NCBI GenBank assembly: GCA_037043015.1
Contig: CM073324.1
Span: 1,915,413 to 1,979,412, forward strand
Length of the DNA: 64,000 bases
Reading direction: 5' to 3'
Origin: Bryum argenteum
Taxonomy: Eukaryota; Streptophyta; Bryopsida; Bryales; Bryaceae
This document shows, in pieces, positions 23,160 to 34,892 of the stretch (the stretch's first letter is position 1; each line of letters starts with the position of its first letter). The position numbers and the translations under genes were made by a program. The notes beneath the pieces are model-generated. The model searched no databases. It was not told where the DNA came from and saw only the letters and a list, made by a program, of their open reading frames with translations.

Positions 23160-24404
23160 GATTGCAATTAAAACAAATCATGTTATCCCAACTACGATTT
23201 CTACCACCATATGTAGGATTGCTTTGACTGGGGTTCCCATATGGCATTTAATTCCACCCCTTATCTTGGGATGTTGGAATCCGAGGTATACATCAACTTG
23301 GAGTATTAACACAACCACCATTATTGAAATTATTAAAATTTCTATTGGGCATTTGATCCCCTGTGGGTACAAAATTATTATTGTTCCTAGTAAACCTAGG
23401 CCATTGATTCCAATTTTTTCCATTGTAAATATTTCCATTTCAATTATTGGAATTAGAATTAGACTCCTCATCTACACAATAGATTGGTTTATTTCTTTGA
23501 TTTCGTTGTTGTCCATCGGCTATCATGGGGTCACATGCACCAATATCATGTGAACCGCCACAATAGCGACATTTATGGGTTATCCCTTGCGGAGACGGAC
23601 AATCTAATTTAAAATGACCCTGACCCTTCCAATTGGTACACCATACATTTACTCTCTCAACAATTGGTGGGTCCTTAGGGACTACACCATTTTCTAGATT
23701 TACTTTAAATCATTTATCAAATTTGTCAATTCTTGAATCATATTTGTAGGACTAGCCTCTTTAGATTGGGTAACTATTAGTGTTGTTGGAATAGCGGGTG
23801 GGCCTATGGCGTATGTAGCCGGCACAAAGGGTGGTACATATTGAACTATTTGATTTTGAGGCACCGTACTCGCATATGGTAAAACATATGTTGGTTGAGT
23901 ATGTGGAACTTTGGCATAAAGTTCTGGAATACTCCGAATATAATCGTACAATCTAGCTCTATTGTATGCTTCTAATAGAGTAGCAAGAGAAACCTCTTCA
24001 ACATAAGCTTTTAATTTAAAAGGTACCACGCCACCAATAAATATTCTCAATTTCATAGCATCATTAAAACCATGACCCGGAGGTAACCGAAGGACAATGT
24101 CTTCCATTCTGTCTATGGTTTCGTTTGAATTCATTTGCAGTTCATGCAATGATTCACTTAAGCGTTCATCATATCCTATAGGACAAAAGTGAGCAATAAA
24201 TGCATTACAAAGGGCTGCCCAATTGGCAAAATGGCCCCTTGGTTGCCTATGAAACCATTGTTTAGCATGACCGTTGAACGTAGTTGGAAATATTGCATAC
24301 CAATGGGTCCTTGTTCCCGCATTGTTGGCATTGCATGAGGTGAGGAATTCACCGACATGCTTGTGAGGGTCATGCCCTATATGTCCATGAAAACTAGTAA
24401 ACAA
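23160..24404 (-). pseudogene. Retrotransposon gag polyprotein fragment with zinc knuckles
   Basis: The minus-strand ORF 24404-23700 (234 aa) shows a Retrotrans_gag-type domain: HVGEFLTSCNANNA, WYAIFPTTFNGHAKQWF, NWAALCNAFIAHFCP, then YNRARLYDYIRS. The frame continues beyond the stop at about 23700 into KDPPIVERVNVWCTN and then two CCHC-like knuckles, WKGQGHFKLDC and CRYCGGSHDIGAC, followed by an Asn-rich tail that reaches about 23260. The protease and pol regions are absent. It lies opposite in orientation to the gag remnant at 16.7-20.2 kb and may be a related Gypsy family. Confidence 0.75.
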
Positions 24405-24616
24405 ACCCGCATTTCATTCCACCACAATGCGGAGTCAGGTTTGGTGATGATAGAAGAACGGCTTGGGTGCAATTTGGAACCTTGTACATTATTAGGAGAA
24501 GCAAAAAACTCTGACAATGCTTCAAGTGGACTTTCTAGTAAAGAATTACTTCTTTTGTATCAAGTGGATTTGGAGCAAGTTTATGCTTAATCCAGCCCCA
24601 TAGCATACTACGAAAA

Positions 24617-25099
24617 TCATGACCAATGCCTAACATTTTGAAAAGGCACCGTGGACATGTCAAACAATGGATGAATGAGTAACTCTGGTAACGCATTTAC
24701 GTCATTTTCAGTGAGCCCCATCTTATTCCTACAATTTCTCATAAAGTACACAAGATGATTGGTCAAGTTATAACTTCCTTTCTTGTGCTCATCCTGTCCT
24801 ACATGTGAAAGTGATAAGTCTACACTAATTGAAGGCCTCACGCCATCATTTTGTGTATAACTTGAGTAGTTTGTTACATTATCAACTTGTTTAGAAAGAA
24901 AACCTTCAATGGCTACCGTTGAATCAAGTTTTGGTACATGAGCTTGATACAAATATTTTTGCTTCAGTGCATTGTCAAGTGCACAGCATCTTGTGCTTGC
25001 TTGGTGGGAGGCCAGTGCTCCACGATTGCTATTGATTGCACCACATCTTTTACATGCTAGTTTAATAGGATCCATTTCACAATATTTGATGAAGCTCAA
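24617..25099 (-). CDS. C2HC zinc-finger ORF, probable transposon gene fragment
   Basis: This 160-aa minus-strand ORF begins MSFIKYCEMDPIKLACKRCG. It has a C-x2-C followed by H and C (ACKRCGAINSNRGALASHQ, then TRC), a linker rich in polar residues, and a C-terminal segment with MGLTENDVNALPELLIHPLF. That last segment resembles regions just upstream of transposase cores in large plant DNA transposons, but no transposase follows. It lies about 210 bp upstream of the gag fragment on the same strand; no shared element boundary was found. The assignment is tentative. Confidence 0.35.
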   Translation of the reverse strand: MSFIKYCEMDPIKLACKRCGAINSNRGALASHQASTRCCALDNALKQKYLYQAHVPKLDSTVAIEGFLSKQVDNVTNYSSYTQNDGVRPSISVDLSLSHVGQDEHKKGSYNLTNHLVYFMRNCRNKMGLTENDVNALPELLIHPLFDMSTVPFQNVRHWS

Positions 25100-28000
25100 G
25101 ACTTTATCTATTCATGAAAACTCTATATGCCACCAAATCCCCCATAAACTCCATTACATGACATAAGCATAAATGATATTATCAAATCTATTACTGCTTA
25201 CATGAAAGCATATACATTGGTTGATTTGGTTCCTCTGATCACTTGTATTTATAACCTTACATTTGATTTTTTCTAAGTCATATCAAACTTCCAAATTTGA
25301 TTTAAAAATTGATAAATGTAACTGGATCCAATCCTATCTTGAAACTTGAATATTCAACAAGCACAATGACTCAATGTGAAAAGATGCGTAAGTGAAACTC
25401 TTTGAATATTCTATACAAGTTCACTACAATTATTCACTGACATGCAAAGGCGCAAGATTACAGACCTCTACAAGGGATTTCAAAAATTCATCTCCATGAC
25501 CTAGTGCCTGTTGAGAATTACCTACAATTTTCCAAAAAAAATGGAACACATACATCACCGCCATAATCCAACTTTTAAAATCTGCATACTTGTTCAACAT
25601 CTTGAAAATAATCAACAAAGAAATCTTCAATCAACCTCTAAAAGTGAAAGATAATATTATAAATTCCTTCTTCCATGCATAACATTGTTGGTGCTTGATA
25701 CATATAGCTTCCAAGACCTTATGGTTGTCATGTGACACATTTCCAAGTCCCAACCAACATCTAATAAGCTGAACAAGATAAAATGATACACCCTATTGTA
25801 AAACCCTCAAAAATTGCAGGTTACTGAAACGTACCAACCGTGTCTTGTGGAGCTCAACAAGTTTCTCCTTCGTAAATCTTCTTGGACTTCAATGATGCAC
25901 TTACTTAACTCATTTTAGAGGCACTATGCAGAGCAATGCTCGAGACCATAAGCTTCACCCTGCTGAAGAGAGCATTTTCCTTCGGCCACAAAGTACTTCA
26001 TTATGAAAAATGAAAATTAGGTGTCACAGAATAAGCACTTGTTTTCATAATGACCACCTCTTTTCCAAAAATCACTGCAACAAACAAAGCATGGAATATC
26101 ATTACAAAAGCTAAGATCTCCAATTCTTACTCAACAAGACAGAACATCACTGTCAGAAAGATATTGAGATAAATTGTTGTCACCTCCTACAACAAACAAA
26201 CTCGTTGCATTTCATGAGTTCATATATAGACCATCAAAAAAGAGATACTACATCATCTCAACCATGTAACAACAAATTGCAATCAAACAAATGAATACTA
26301 CACAATGCAATAAAAGACTTATTAACATGAATTTTGCACGACTTCAGCTAGTGTTTGACTTCAGTTCGAGTGGAATGCAACAGCAATTTGGCAAACAGGC
26401 GGGAGGATGAAGGCCAGGAAGGCAGGTGAAAGAAGGCAGAGCAAAGAAAGTCGGAGGAAAGGAAGACGGAAGGAAAATGACAGAATGAAAAGATGAAGGA
26501 AAGTACGGCGGAGAAAGGGCGGCGTTGATGTGGTGGGCAAGTTCTCATGACATTGATGTGATAGGCAACTTCTCATTACATTAATGTGACGGGCATGTTG
26601 ACGTTCTCACATTCTCAATGCGTCAGGTTGACTCCTTATCGGCAACTGCCGATGAGGAAGATGACTTGGTGCACTTCAGTGGCATGTTTTATTTAGTTTG
26701 GACAATTGATGCGCGCTTCTGCATATGACAAATGAAGTGAGGAATCCGTCTAAAGCACTATTGGACAAGGGCACTATAGTTGAATGTTCTATGTTGATTC
26801 TTTTCCTATTTTCTTGCATGAGGCGAAGTACTAGCCGCATGTGCACTTACAATTTTGAGCCGGAACTTATCATTTGCTTATCTTGATTGCATCTTTGAAG
26901 AATGAAGAATGAGATTTTGTGTAGGAGTAGGGTATCGTCTGGACTCCTGTCGATTTGGCTTCATCTAGATAAATGACACCTTGATTTCTACAGCAAGCTT
27001 TTCTCTTCGGTGCCAACCAAGATACCTCATCGAAGGGAATTTTAAATTTGTCAAAGGCATCTTCGTCGAGTTTCAATCCTTCAACCGGTTCTAATCTCAC
27101 GTTAGGTACTTTAATGTATTGTATCTTGTCCTTCCTACAATTGACTTATTTGATCAACTATGATTTTTTTGTTTTACTAAAATGTGCATAGTTTTACGGA
27201 TATTTAATAAACTAGCTCAGATAGTTTAAACTTCAATGAGATTGTGGCCTTTCAAGTGTACGTGGATATTGATTTTGAATAACATTGTTCTGACCATCCA
27301 CTCTTTTGAATGATCCGTAATAACAGATGTTTGAAGTACTTCCGGTCAATATTTGTGTCAATTATCTTCCTTCAAGAGTAGACCTAGCAGCCTTCAAAGC
27401 TTCCAATCATTTCTCCTAATCTATTGGTTCTATCCAAAAAGCACAAATGCAGAGCTCGGGGCTGAGCCTTGTATCTTCAATACTAATTGGACTTTCTCGC
27501 TTTTTTGAACCCATATTTTGTTTTGGAGAAGAGGGCAAAACATGCTACTTTGCCCCTTCCTAGGCCAAAGTTCAAGGTAGCAAGCTACTGAACTTGTGAA
27601 CTTGGTTCAGTGGAAGGTATATTTTTTATTCAACTTTTTGTTCAAAACATTAAGTCATGTGGTCGCAATATCCCAATTCACTAAGTGTGTGTATTGCTTA
27701 CATTTGTTGAACATATTTGCATATGCTTTTTAATTTAAAGTATTATCTGAAAGTATTTCTTGAAGTCCAAATGACTTTGGTAACCACAAAGGTGATATGT
27801 GTGCAATGTTCACGTCTTCGATCTTCTGTGGTTGAATCATATAAAGGATTTGATGAAGGGTTCAGATGTGTCGTGCTTTTTTAATTGGGAAGTAATACAT
27901 GATGTTTTTTCTTTGGAATATTTCACAAATGGATTTTTGAACTTTACATATTCTTTCAACTTATTCCAACTATGCTTATTTTAATTTGTTTGATTTCTTA

Positions 28001-31000
28001 TTATTCTATGTTCTTTTTGTGTAATGGAGAAATAGGGGAAGAGTGACAAATTTCTTTTTGCAAATTCAATGAGAGGCATGCTGCTCTAGTAAATTTCATT
28101 CTTGTATTCTTACCTATCAACAACATGGTTTCTCATACCATTGTATTTTTTCCAGTTCAAGAAGGTCAATCTTATACTCTTCTTCCTTCTGTGATTCACA
28201 ACGTGGAGGAGGAAGAAGCTTTTTTTGAAAATGTGTATGGTTGAGGGAAACATTGCAGGTTGCGGTGTTGAGGTAGAGCGGAAGCTTGATTCTCACCAAG
28301 GAAGTAATATATGTGATGTAAGGAACTCACATTTATTGCTTGAACGCGCTGTATTTTATTATATTTTTGTTGTAGATTAAAATGTTGCTTCGTAGCAGAA
28401 ACTCATAAACACAATTTCATTTTCACTTGAATTTTCATGCTTGGGAATTGCAATTTGATCAGTGTGTAATTATATCATAAAATGGTGTAATATATGATTG
28501 CAAGAGTTTGGAAGAATTTGTGTTGTCTTCTTAAATTTTTATGCTCAAAAGTATTTTACAATATTGCTCTTTCATCTAAGACTTTGTGGCTTGTAATGTT
28601 GTACTTAGACAAGAAGACGATTCATAGTGACAAATATATACGTAATAACTTTTAGCTACTTTTAAGAAGTATAAAATTGCTCCTAAAATTACGTGATGCT
28701 TGAAGTTGAGAAATGGATATTTTAAGAGCTATTGTATCTTTGGTCACTATTAGAGTTTGTTTGGCATGTTAGTTTCCGTAAAACCATTACAGGGGCAAGG
28801 AACAATTCACAACTTTGTAACAAAAATGCATTCAAAAGACTTGGAGGGCGGAAAAAAAGGTAATTTTGAGCTAAAATATGAGAAGGTTGAGTCAGACTTC
28901 AAGTGGAGGTTGCGATGGAACCAAGGTCTACGACAACCAATCAGACAAAATATTGGAAACTCCTCCGCACATGTAAACATGGTTGACTTGATGTTGATTT
29001 TACATGATTTCAACACAAAGTAGTTGTTTCTAATTTGTTATAATGGCAACCATGATTCTTGTAGATTCAGAACTAGAGCCTGTTATTGTTGTTGGATGCC
29101 AAGATCAAATGATGAAAGATGCAGAAGCAAGACAAAACCATCTTTTTGAATATAGATTTGATAAATAAAACTCATGTTAATTTAATGCCCAATATCAGTT
29201 TTGATAGATAACTCATGTATATGTATAGTGTGACTTAATTCATGTAAAGTTTTTCTTATCAGCCATGATGGTTTGGAAGACCATGTAGAGAGAAGACAAG
29301 ATGGAGTTGAAGGCCATGTGGTTGGAATTGAAGCTTCTAGTGGCCACATCACATTGCAAAGAAGTGCATTACAACGGTTGAAAAATGTAGACTAATTGGA
29401 TTTATACAAACTAGTCAATAAAAATTCAATTGGTTGAATAATGGTTGTTTGTTGTAACAATGCAATGAGAACATTAACGATTTGTTTAACGAGGCTTTTT
29501 GGTTCCCAATTCGAAAATAGGTAAATACTGAGAGACCAATGCCGAGTTAGAGGAGAACATGGATGCGAATCGGCAGGTACTAGGCGGTTACCAAGTAGGC
29601 AGAAGTTATTGAAGGGGAAAGAACGATGAATTGGAGGCTCATTTGCATGATGTCGAGTGTGGTCCCAGTCGTGGATAGACTGGGTAGCAAGTAGTGACTG
29701 TCATGAGTGTTTGTGAACAATAGCAGATTATATAAATGAAATTGGAATATTATCATATGTTTACAATTTGTGTAAGATTTGTGTGTTGTTTGTAAGTGAA
29801 GTTGATGTATGAAATCGAGTTCTATTGAACCGAGTTGTAGGTACGTATGTGGCAAGAGAAAAGAATTCATAGTGAGTTGTTAAAGCAAATACCGAATATG
29901 AGTTCTTTTTATTAATAGGAGTCCGTGAGAGAACAATTCGGAGAGATCAGTGAAGTTGATTGTGATCAGCACTTCTTTGAGTTGATAGGAAAGATATATA
30001 GAGATTGTAAGGATATAAATTCCGTATAGTGAAAAACACTAAACAAATGAACTAGCGGGTTGGCGAGTTATGCAGATGGTGTGAATAAAAATGAAAAAAT
30101 TAAGCAGCAAAAGTTAAAGGAAGAAAATACCGAGTTGTTTGATAAAGATTCGGATTGATGTTCACGTTTTGGTTTACACTGTAACACCAATTAACAAAAT
30201 GTAATGATGTTACAGTGTAAAGCATCCAAGTTGTTGTGTAAGCCGAGTTAGTAGATAAGAATCAAGACGAAATAGCTGAATTAACCGAGTTGGTGACTGA
30301 AGATATAAGTATCAAATCAGGAAAGAAATCGAGTTAGATGCTTTTATAAAATATTATCCTAATTGGGAATAGTAAGAGTGAAGAGAATACAGACAATAAT
30401 TAAAGAGAAAGTGAATTGTTATGAAAGAGAAATAAATGCTAAGAAGGTAATCATTTACCTTCGTAAATTCCTTAGTTCATAAAAATGTACCGGTTAGATA
30501 AAACTAATGTACAATTAGGACTTGAAGAGCCTAATGTAACCTCTTTGGAACGAATCTAAATATACGAAGGATACTGGGGTAATTCGAGAGAATACCAAAA
30601 TATCCCTACAAAAATGATCCGTGGAGGAAAAAAGCTAGAGGACTCACAAAAGAGAACCTTGTTTTTATAGAATCCTTGAAAAGGTTCCAAGAAACCACCG
30701 CTTCAAAACCAAAGTACTGTTAGTTGAAGCATGTAAAGGTATGTTATTATATTTTAAAATAAAAATAGGGCTATGTTGAAAATGATAGATAAGATAGTAT
30801 ATCATTGATTGTTATTGTTGTATGTTTGTAACTATTTATACATAAGAAACTAGAAGTTCTAACATCAAATAGGAAATGAAGGTGAACTTAATGGTAAATA
30901 GAAAGTCAAGTGATTGAAGTTTTACGTTCTATGTCTATGTGAATACTAAGTGAATAATATTTCATTACATGCTATTCATTTGTTAATGTTTTTTTTTTTT

Positions 31001-31053
31001 CTTTTTTTTTTTTTTGAATAACATAAGTGAGATTTTGTTTCATTTTGTTGCAG
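25100..31053. other. Long AT-rich stretch without supportable genes
   Basis: Nearly 6 kb has only short ORFs. The best-looking ones (26870-27100 minus, Lys/Glu-rich; 28757-29023 plus) have no motif or splice context that I recognise. CGAGTT/CCGAGTTRG words recur at 29.5-30.4 kb without a fixed period. No element ends, RNA genes or arrays were detected. Confidence 0.4.
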
Positions 31054-31190
31054 AAGGTTATGACTGATGTTGCAACATAGATACTTTTTGGAAATTTTGT
31101 CTTTTCAACTATGTATCCGACAGAGGACACTTTGATTGCATGCATATTGGCTGCCTTTGACATATTCCATGATGACCACAATCTACGTAA
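31054..31190 (+). pseudogene. Exon-like fragment, unknown protein
   Basis: A good acceptor (TTTTGTTGCAG) is followed by codons reading KVMTDVAT, a stop, then ILFGNFVFSTMYPTEDTL and ACILAAFDIFHDDHN. Apart from the one TAG the frame looks coding, but no family is recognised. Confidence 0.25.
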
Positions 31191-32176
31191 TTTTTTTTTG
31201 AAAGAACGGGAACCTCTTGGAGATGAAGAACCTGGCTTATAGTATGCACACCTATATCCGGACCCCCCCCAAAGGCATACCCTATAATATGTCACTTAAG
31301 CAATAGTGATGAATTCTATCATCATGCAATCGCGTAGAGGGGCAATTTGGGGAATCCACCCAACGGATTTAGGTTCAAGGCAATTGATGATGGATCGCAG
31401 CAAAACAGTTAAAAGGAAAAGGACTTCTTAATATAAGGCAGACGGTGATCACACAGTAGGTTATGGAGCTCGGTGATCACATAACGGTCTGCAAGAAACA
31501 ACAATGGGTGTACTCCTTTTTGCTTGTCACCCTTACAGACTTGCTGACTCAAGTTACTAGACTTGTTAATTTAGTAGCTCCTCCACATGCTTGGATTACA
31601 GGTTCCTGCTTTTGAGGTTCTTTTTTGTTGTTGATAACCTCAAAGCCTACTAATATAGTGCTCCTAGCCTTGTATATAGATGAGTCTGGCTCGAAATTGG
31701 AGTACTCTATGTTCTACTATAGGGGGTCTACTAATATTCTCTTCAAATATTTGCTGTAATTACAAATTTTCTTTTAAATGTACTCTTGTTTCCAATTCTT
31801 TTTTGTTTGTATTTTTCCTTCTACGGTAAAAATTTCAGGCCCTAAAATTCACTGCAAATAAGGTAGGCTGCTTAAATGTCCGAAAATAGGTGCTCATACC
31901 ATACATTTGTGAAAGAAGATGTTCTATAATAAGAGATTCGAGAAATGAGTTGTATAAGGTTCTTGGGGTGACAAAACCAAAAGCAAATGCTACACGTGAA
32001 GACTTGTGAATATACACAACACAATTAGAAAGACTATGTTAAGGTATGTGAATTTTTAAATTTAGTTCATAAGAATTCCCACGTATAACGTTGAAGTACT
32101 TAAATGTAGTCGATTCTTGATAGATTTTTTATCGAATCACTTAAGACATTTAATGATTTGTAAATTGTGTATACAA

Positions 32177-32337
32177 GAGATCGTTGGAGGTTTGGACCTG
32201 AGTCAAATGGAGTGTCGGATCCTTATGGATGACAAGCATTTTATGGAGCAATTCCTGAGATTGTCCTTGGCAGGAGGTGTGATCGAAATGACACTGTTTG
32301 TGTGACTTTGGAGCAATGTGCTTTCTTTTACCACGTG
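32177..32337 (+). pseudogene. Exon-like fragment with intact 5' splice site
   Basis: One frame reads RDRWRFGPESNGVSDPYG, a TGA, then QAFYGAIPEIVLGRRCDRND and VCVTLEQCAFFYHV. It ends at a clean donor (GTG|GTGAGT at 32338). It may be a decayed exon of the same lost gene as the fragment 1 kb upstream. The family is not recognised. Confidence 0.28.
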
Positions 32338-33593
32338 GTGAGTCAAGTTATTCTAACCTTTACATCCTCTAAATTTTCAATATTAAATCAATAAATGATG
32401 TGATTATCTCCAATTAATATGGATTAACTTCAATTTTATTGCAAATGAATTTGGCCATGCAATGATAGAATTTGAGTGAAGGCCATGCATCTATGCACAT
32501 TCGTGCTATGAAGTGTGTTGAAAACAAGATCAAGAAAAATCTGTGGGGATGTCTCGGGTTATCATAGTTTAAGCTAATGTTGATTAATGAAAATAAGTTG
32601 TTTGCAAGAGGTTATGGTAGAATTTCCAATGTTTGTGTTAGTAATTTGATGGAACTTCGATACTAAATAATGCAATGATTGAACATAATCATTAATCAAA
32701 CATCTGTTGTATTTTGTTGAAACTAAAAATTGAAAAAATAATGTGAGTTTGTATAAAGAGTTACCTTGTTTGTATATTAATTTAATAGGAGCTCTTGGTA
32801 ACAATGATGTCAAAGGTAACAATCATGTTCCAATATGAAAATGACATAAAATTTCATCATGTCTACAATATTGTGTTTGCTTTGTGACAATGAAAATTAT
32901 TTAACCCTTAAGCGCGCCGAATGTCAAAAATCGACATTCTGGATGAGGCGAGGGATGTTAGAATTGCTCCCGTCTTCTCATCCGGTCGATTTTTCATCCG
33001 TCATTTTTTCCCACACGTAGGTAAATGGGTCTAGTTTACTGTGAATGTTATTACGGTGGCAAATTCGATTGTCTCATTTTTGTATGGCAATTTTAGGTGG
33101 AGGCATTTTGTGTTGGAAGGGTATTTCTCAAGTTTTGTTGAATTTTTTTGTCATTTGGGCATTCAGATAGGGCAGACGGGCATGCTTACTCAAATGCAAA
33201 AGAAATGTGAGTAGAAAGAAGGATTGTGGTAAGTATGTCATAATTTTGAAAGATGAGGTGGGGTTAGTGAGTAATTGCTACTGCCATGGCAGTTGAGCCT
33301 CCATTTTTTGAGTCCACCACTTTTCAAAAAGAGCCAGCCATTGCTAGGATGTGACTATGGGCCATACAAATACAAAAACATGGAAAAATGAGGATTCACC
33401 ATATAAAACCACCAAAAATTAAATGCTTCAAGAGTAGATCTTGGCATACCCACCTACATCCACTAGCTTACATTCAAAATTCAAATCTGCCATCAAACTT
33501 TCACAATCAAGATCCAACAAGAATCAATCAATGTCATAACTTTCAAATTTCAAATTACAATGATGTGATGGATGGGCTCATGGACAGACAACT

Positions 33594-33893
33594 ATGATTT
33601 ATTTCACCTATCTTTCTACTTCTTTCTCTACACACAAAATGGAGACATCTATAGAGAACTTGCTTCATTCTGCAAGGGAGGAAATAGAGAGATGGGCAAA
33701 ATGTGAGAAAGGCTTGGGAGACCACGAAGTTGGGTTTTTGGTAGACCTATTGGACAAAGATGTTTTGTTGAGTTTGCCATGTTCCAACAAGGTTCACAAA
33801 CGTGACACACCTGAGGGTATCCGCCATTTGTTTTATCACCATGTAGCTGGCATCTTGGGTGAAAAGAAAGGGTGCTTGAAGGAGACAAACTAG
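33594..33893 (+). CDS. Small ORF at the 5' side of the piggyBac element
   Basis: The 99-aa ORF has a more plausible start at the second Met (33639; METSIENLLHSAREEIERWA). It contains an acidic/hydrophobic helix-rich stretch (GDHEVGFLVDLLDKDVLLSL) and ends shortly after a shift into LGISPLIYSLVRRIWPSKK, which suggests a slip near 33870. There is no known domain. It may be an accessory protein of the transposon or a 5' exon of the gene starting at 33951. Confidence 0.35.
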   Translation: MIYFTYLSTSFSTHKMETSIENLLHSAREEIERWAKCEKGLGDHEVGFLVDLLDKDVLLSLPCSNKVHKRDTPEGIRHLFYHHVAGILGEKKGCLKETN

Positions 33894-33950
33894 GAATTAG
33901 TCCTTTGATTTACTCATTAGTTAGAAGAATTTGGCCTTCTAAGAAGCAAG

Positions 33951-34892
33951 ATGGTGAGAACCAGGAGTCAATCAACGCAACAATCGACGGATCCGGACAG
34001 TCAACAGGAGGTGCAGCAGGAATGTCCACGCCGCCAGGGAGGAGGGGGAGACAGCAACGGCTTTTCGTTCGGCAAAGGTGCCCAAGGCGTCGGAAAGTTG
34101 CTACCAACAGCAACGTCGGGAGAGTCATCAAGGATGACGATATCGAAGATCCTGCAAGCGAGGGTAGCGAACAGCAGAAAGACCGAGACTGCAAGCGGCA
34201 GTCAACAGGGAGGAGGCAACCGGGATCGAAGACCGCCGGAGGTGAGATCGACGCGGTCGAGGGGAGATGCAGCGATGCCGACGCGGTCGAGGGGAGATGC
34301 AGCGATGCCGACGCGGTCGAGGGGAGATGCAGCGATGCCGACGCGGTCGAGGGGAGATGCAGCGATGCCGACGCGGTCGAGGGGAGATGCAGCGATGCCG
34401 ACGCCGGCGTTGAGTGGATCCGGGGCGAGTCGCAGCAGGAGAGTTAGCCGAGCACTTTCGATCAAAACTTGCAGCGGCGAGTCTAGTGGACGCAGGGGAC
34501 GTCCCGTATTGTTGGATTCCCTGCAGAAAATTGTCATAGATTCCAGAAGATCAACTGGATTAGCACCATTGCAAAATCCAACTTTGCCTAGTCACATCAT
34601 AGAACCATTGCAAAATCCAACTTTGCCTAGTCACATTGTAGACCCAGTTGAAGTTAGGGTGCTTGAGAAAAAGGTGGTAGATGCTAATTGTCAGGAGGAA
34701 GAAGAAGAGGGCGAGGGTGTAGATCAATGGGTTAGAGGAACGGCAACAAGTAGTTTTGTGTGCCGTGTCACGTCTAGATTGATCTATGTTGTCCAAATCC
34801 AAGATCTAAGAAAAGAGATTCCGTTTGGAAACATTGCAACGATTTATGAACATACAAATTTGCAGGAAGAAGATGAAGAAAACGTGTGTTGA
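33951..34892 (+). CDS. Low-complexity N-terminal ORF of the piggyBac element
   Basis: The ORF opens MVRTRSQSTQQSTDPDSQQE, a start style common in transposon-encoded proteins. It is Arg/Ser/Gly-rich and carries a 10-residue repeat (TRSRGDAAMP, five times) encoded by the 30-bp tandem repeat at 34250-34399. It then has a duplicated PLQNPTLPSHI motif and an acidic EEEEEGEG patch. It overlaps the start of the transposase ORF by 68 bp in another frame, so the two may be joined by splicing or may be one gene split by a slip. No catalytic domain is present. Confidence 0.5.
   Translation: MVRTRSQSTQQSTDPDSQQEVQQECPRRQGGGGDSNGFSFGKGAQGVGKLLPTATSGESSRMTISKILQARVANSRKTETASGSQQGGGNRDRRPPEVRSTRSRGDAAMPTRSRGDAAMPTRSRGDAAMPTRSRGDAAMPTRSRGDAAMPTPALSGSGASRSRRVSRALSIKTCSGESSGRRGRPVLLDSLQKIVIDSRRSTGLAPLQNPTLPSHIIEPLQNPTLPSHIVDPVEVRVLEKKVVDANCQEEEEEGEGVDQWVRGTATSSFVCRVTSRLIYVVQIQDLRKEIPFGNIATIYEHTNLQEEDEENVC
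34250..34399 (+). repeat. Five perfect 30-bp tandem repeats in coding sequence
   Basis: The unit starts GACGCGGTCGAGGGGAGATG and ends CAGCGATGCC; five copies abut with no differences. It is divisible by three and free of stops in three frames (TRSRGDAAMP, DAVEGRCSDA, and minus-strand VGIAASPLDR), so copy-number changes would keep the frame. A separate duplication of about 39 bp lies at 34568-34640. Confidence 0.92.

Noticed and set aside
26348-26576. Overlapping Phe/Ser-rich minus-strand ORFs
   Set aside because: They come from a purine-rich (GGAAGG/GAAGGA) tract; no domain or splice context.
31901-32010. ELYKVLGVTKPK as a possible J-domain start
   Set aside because: No HPD motif or following helices are present and a stop occurs within 20 codons; too short to support.
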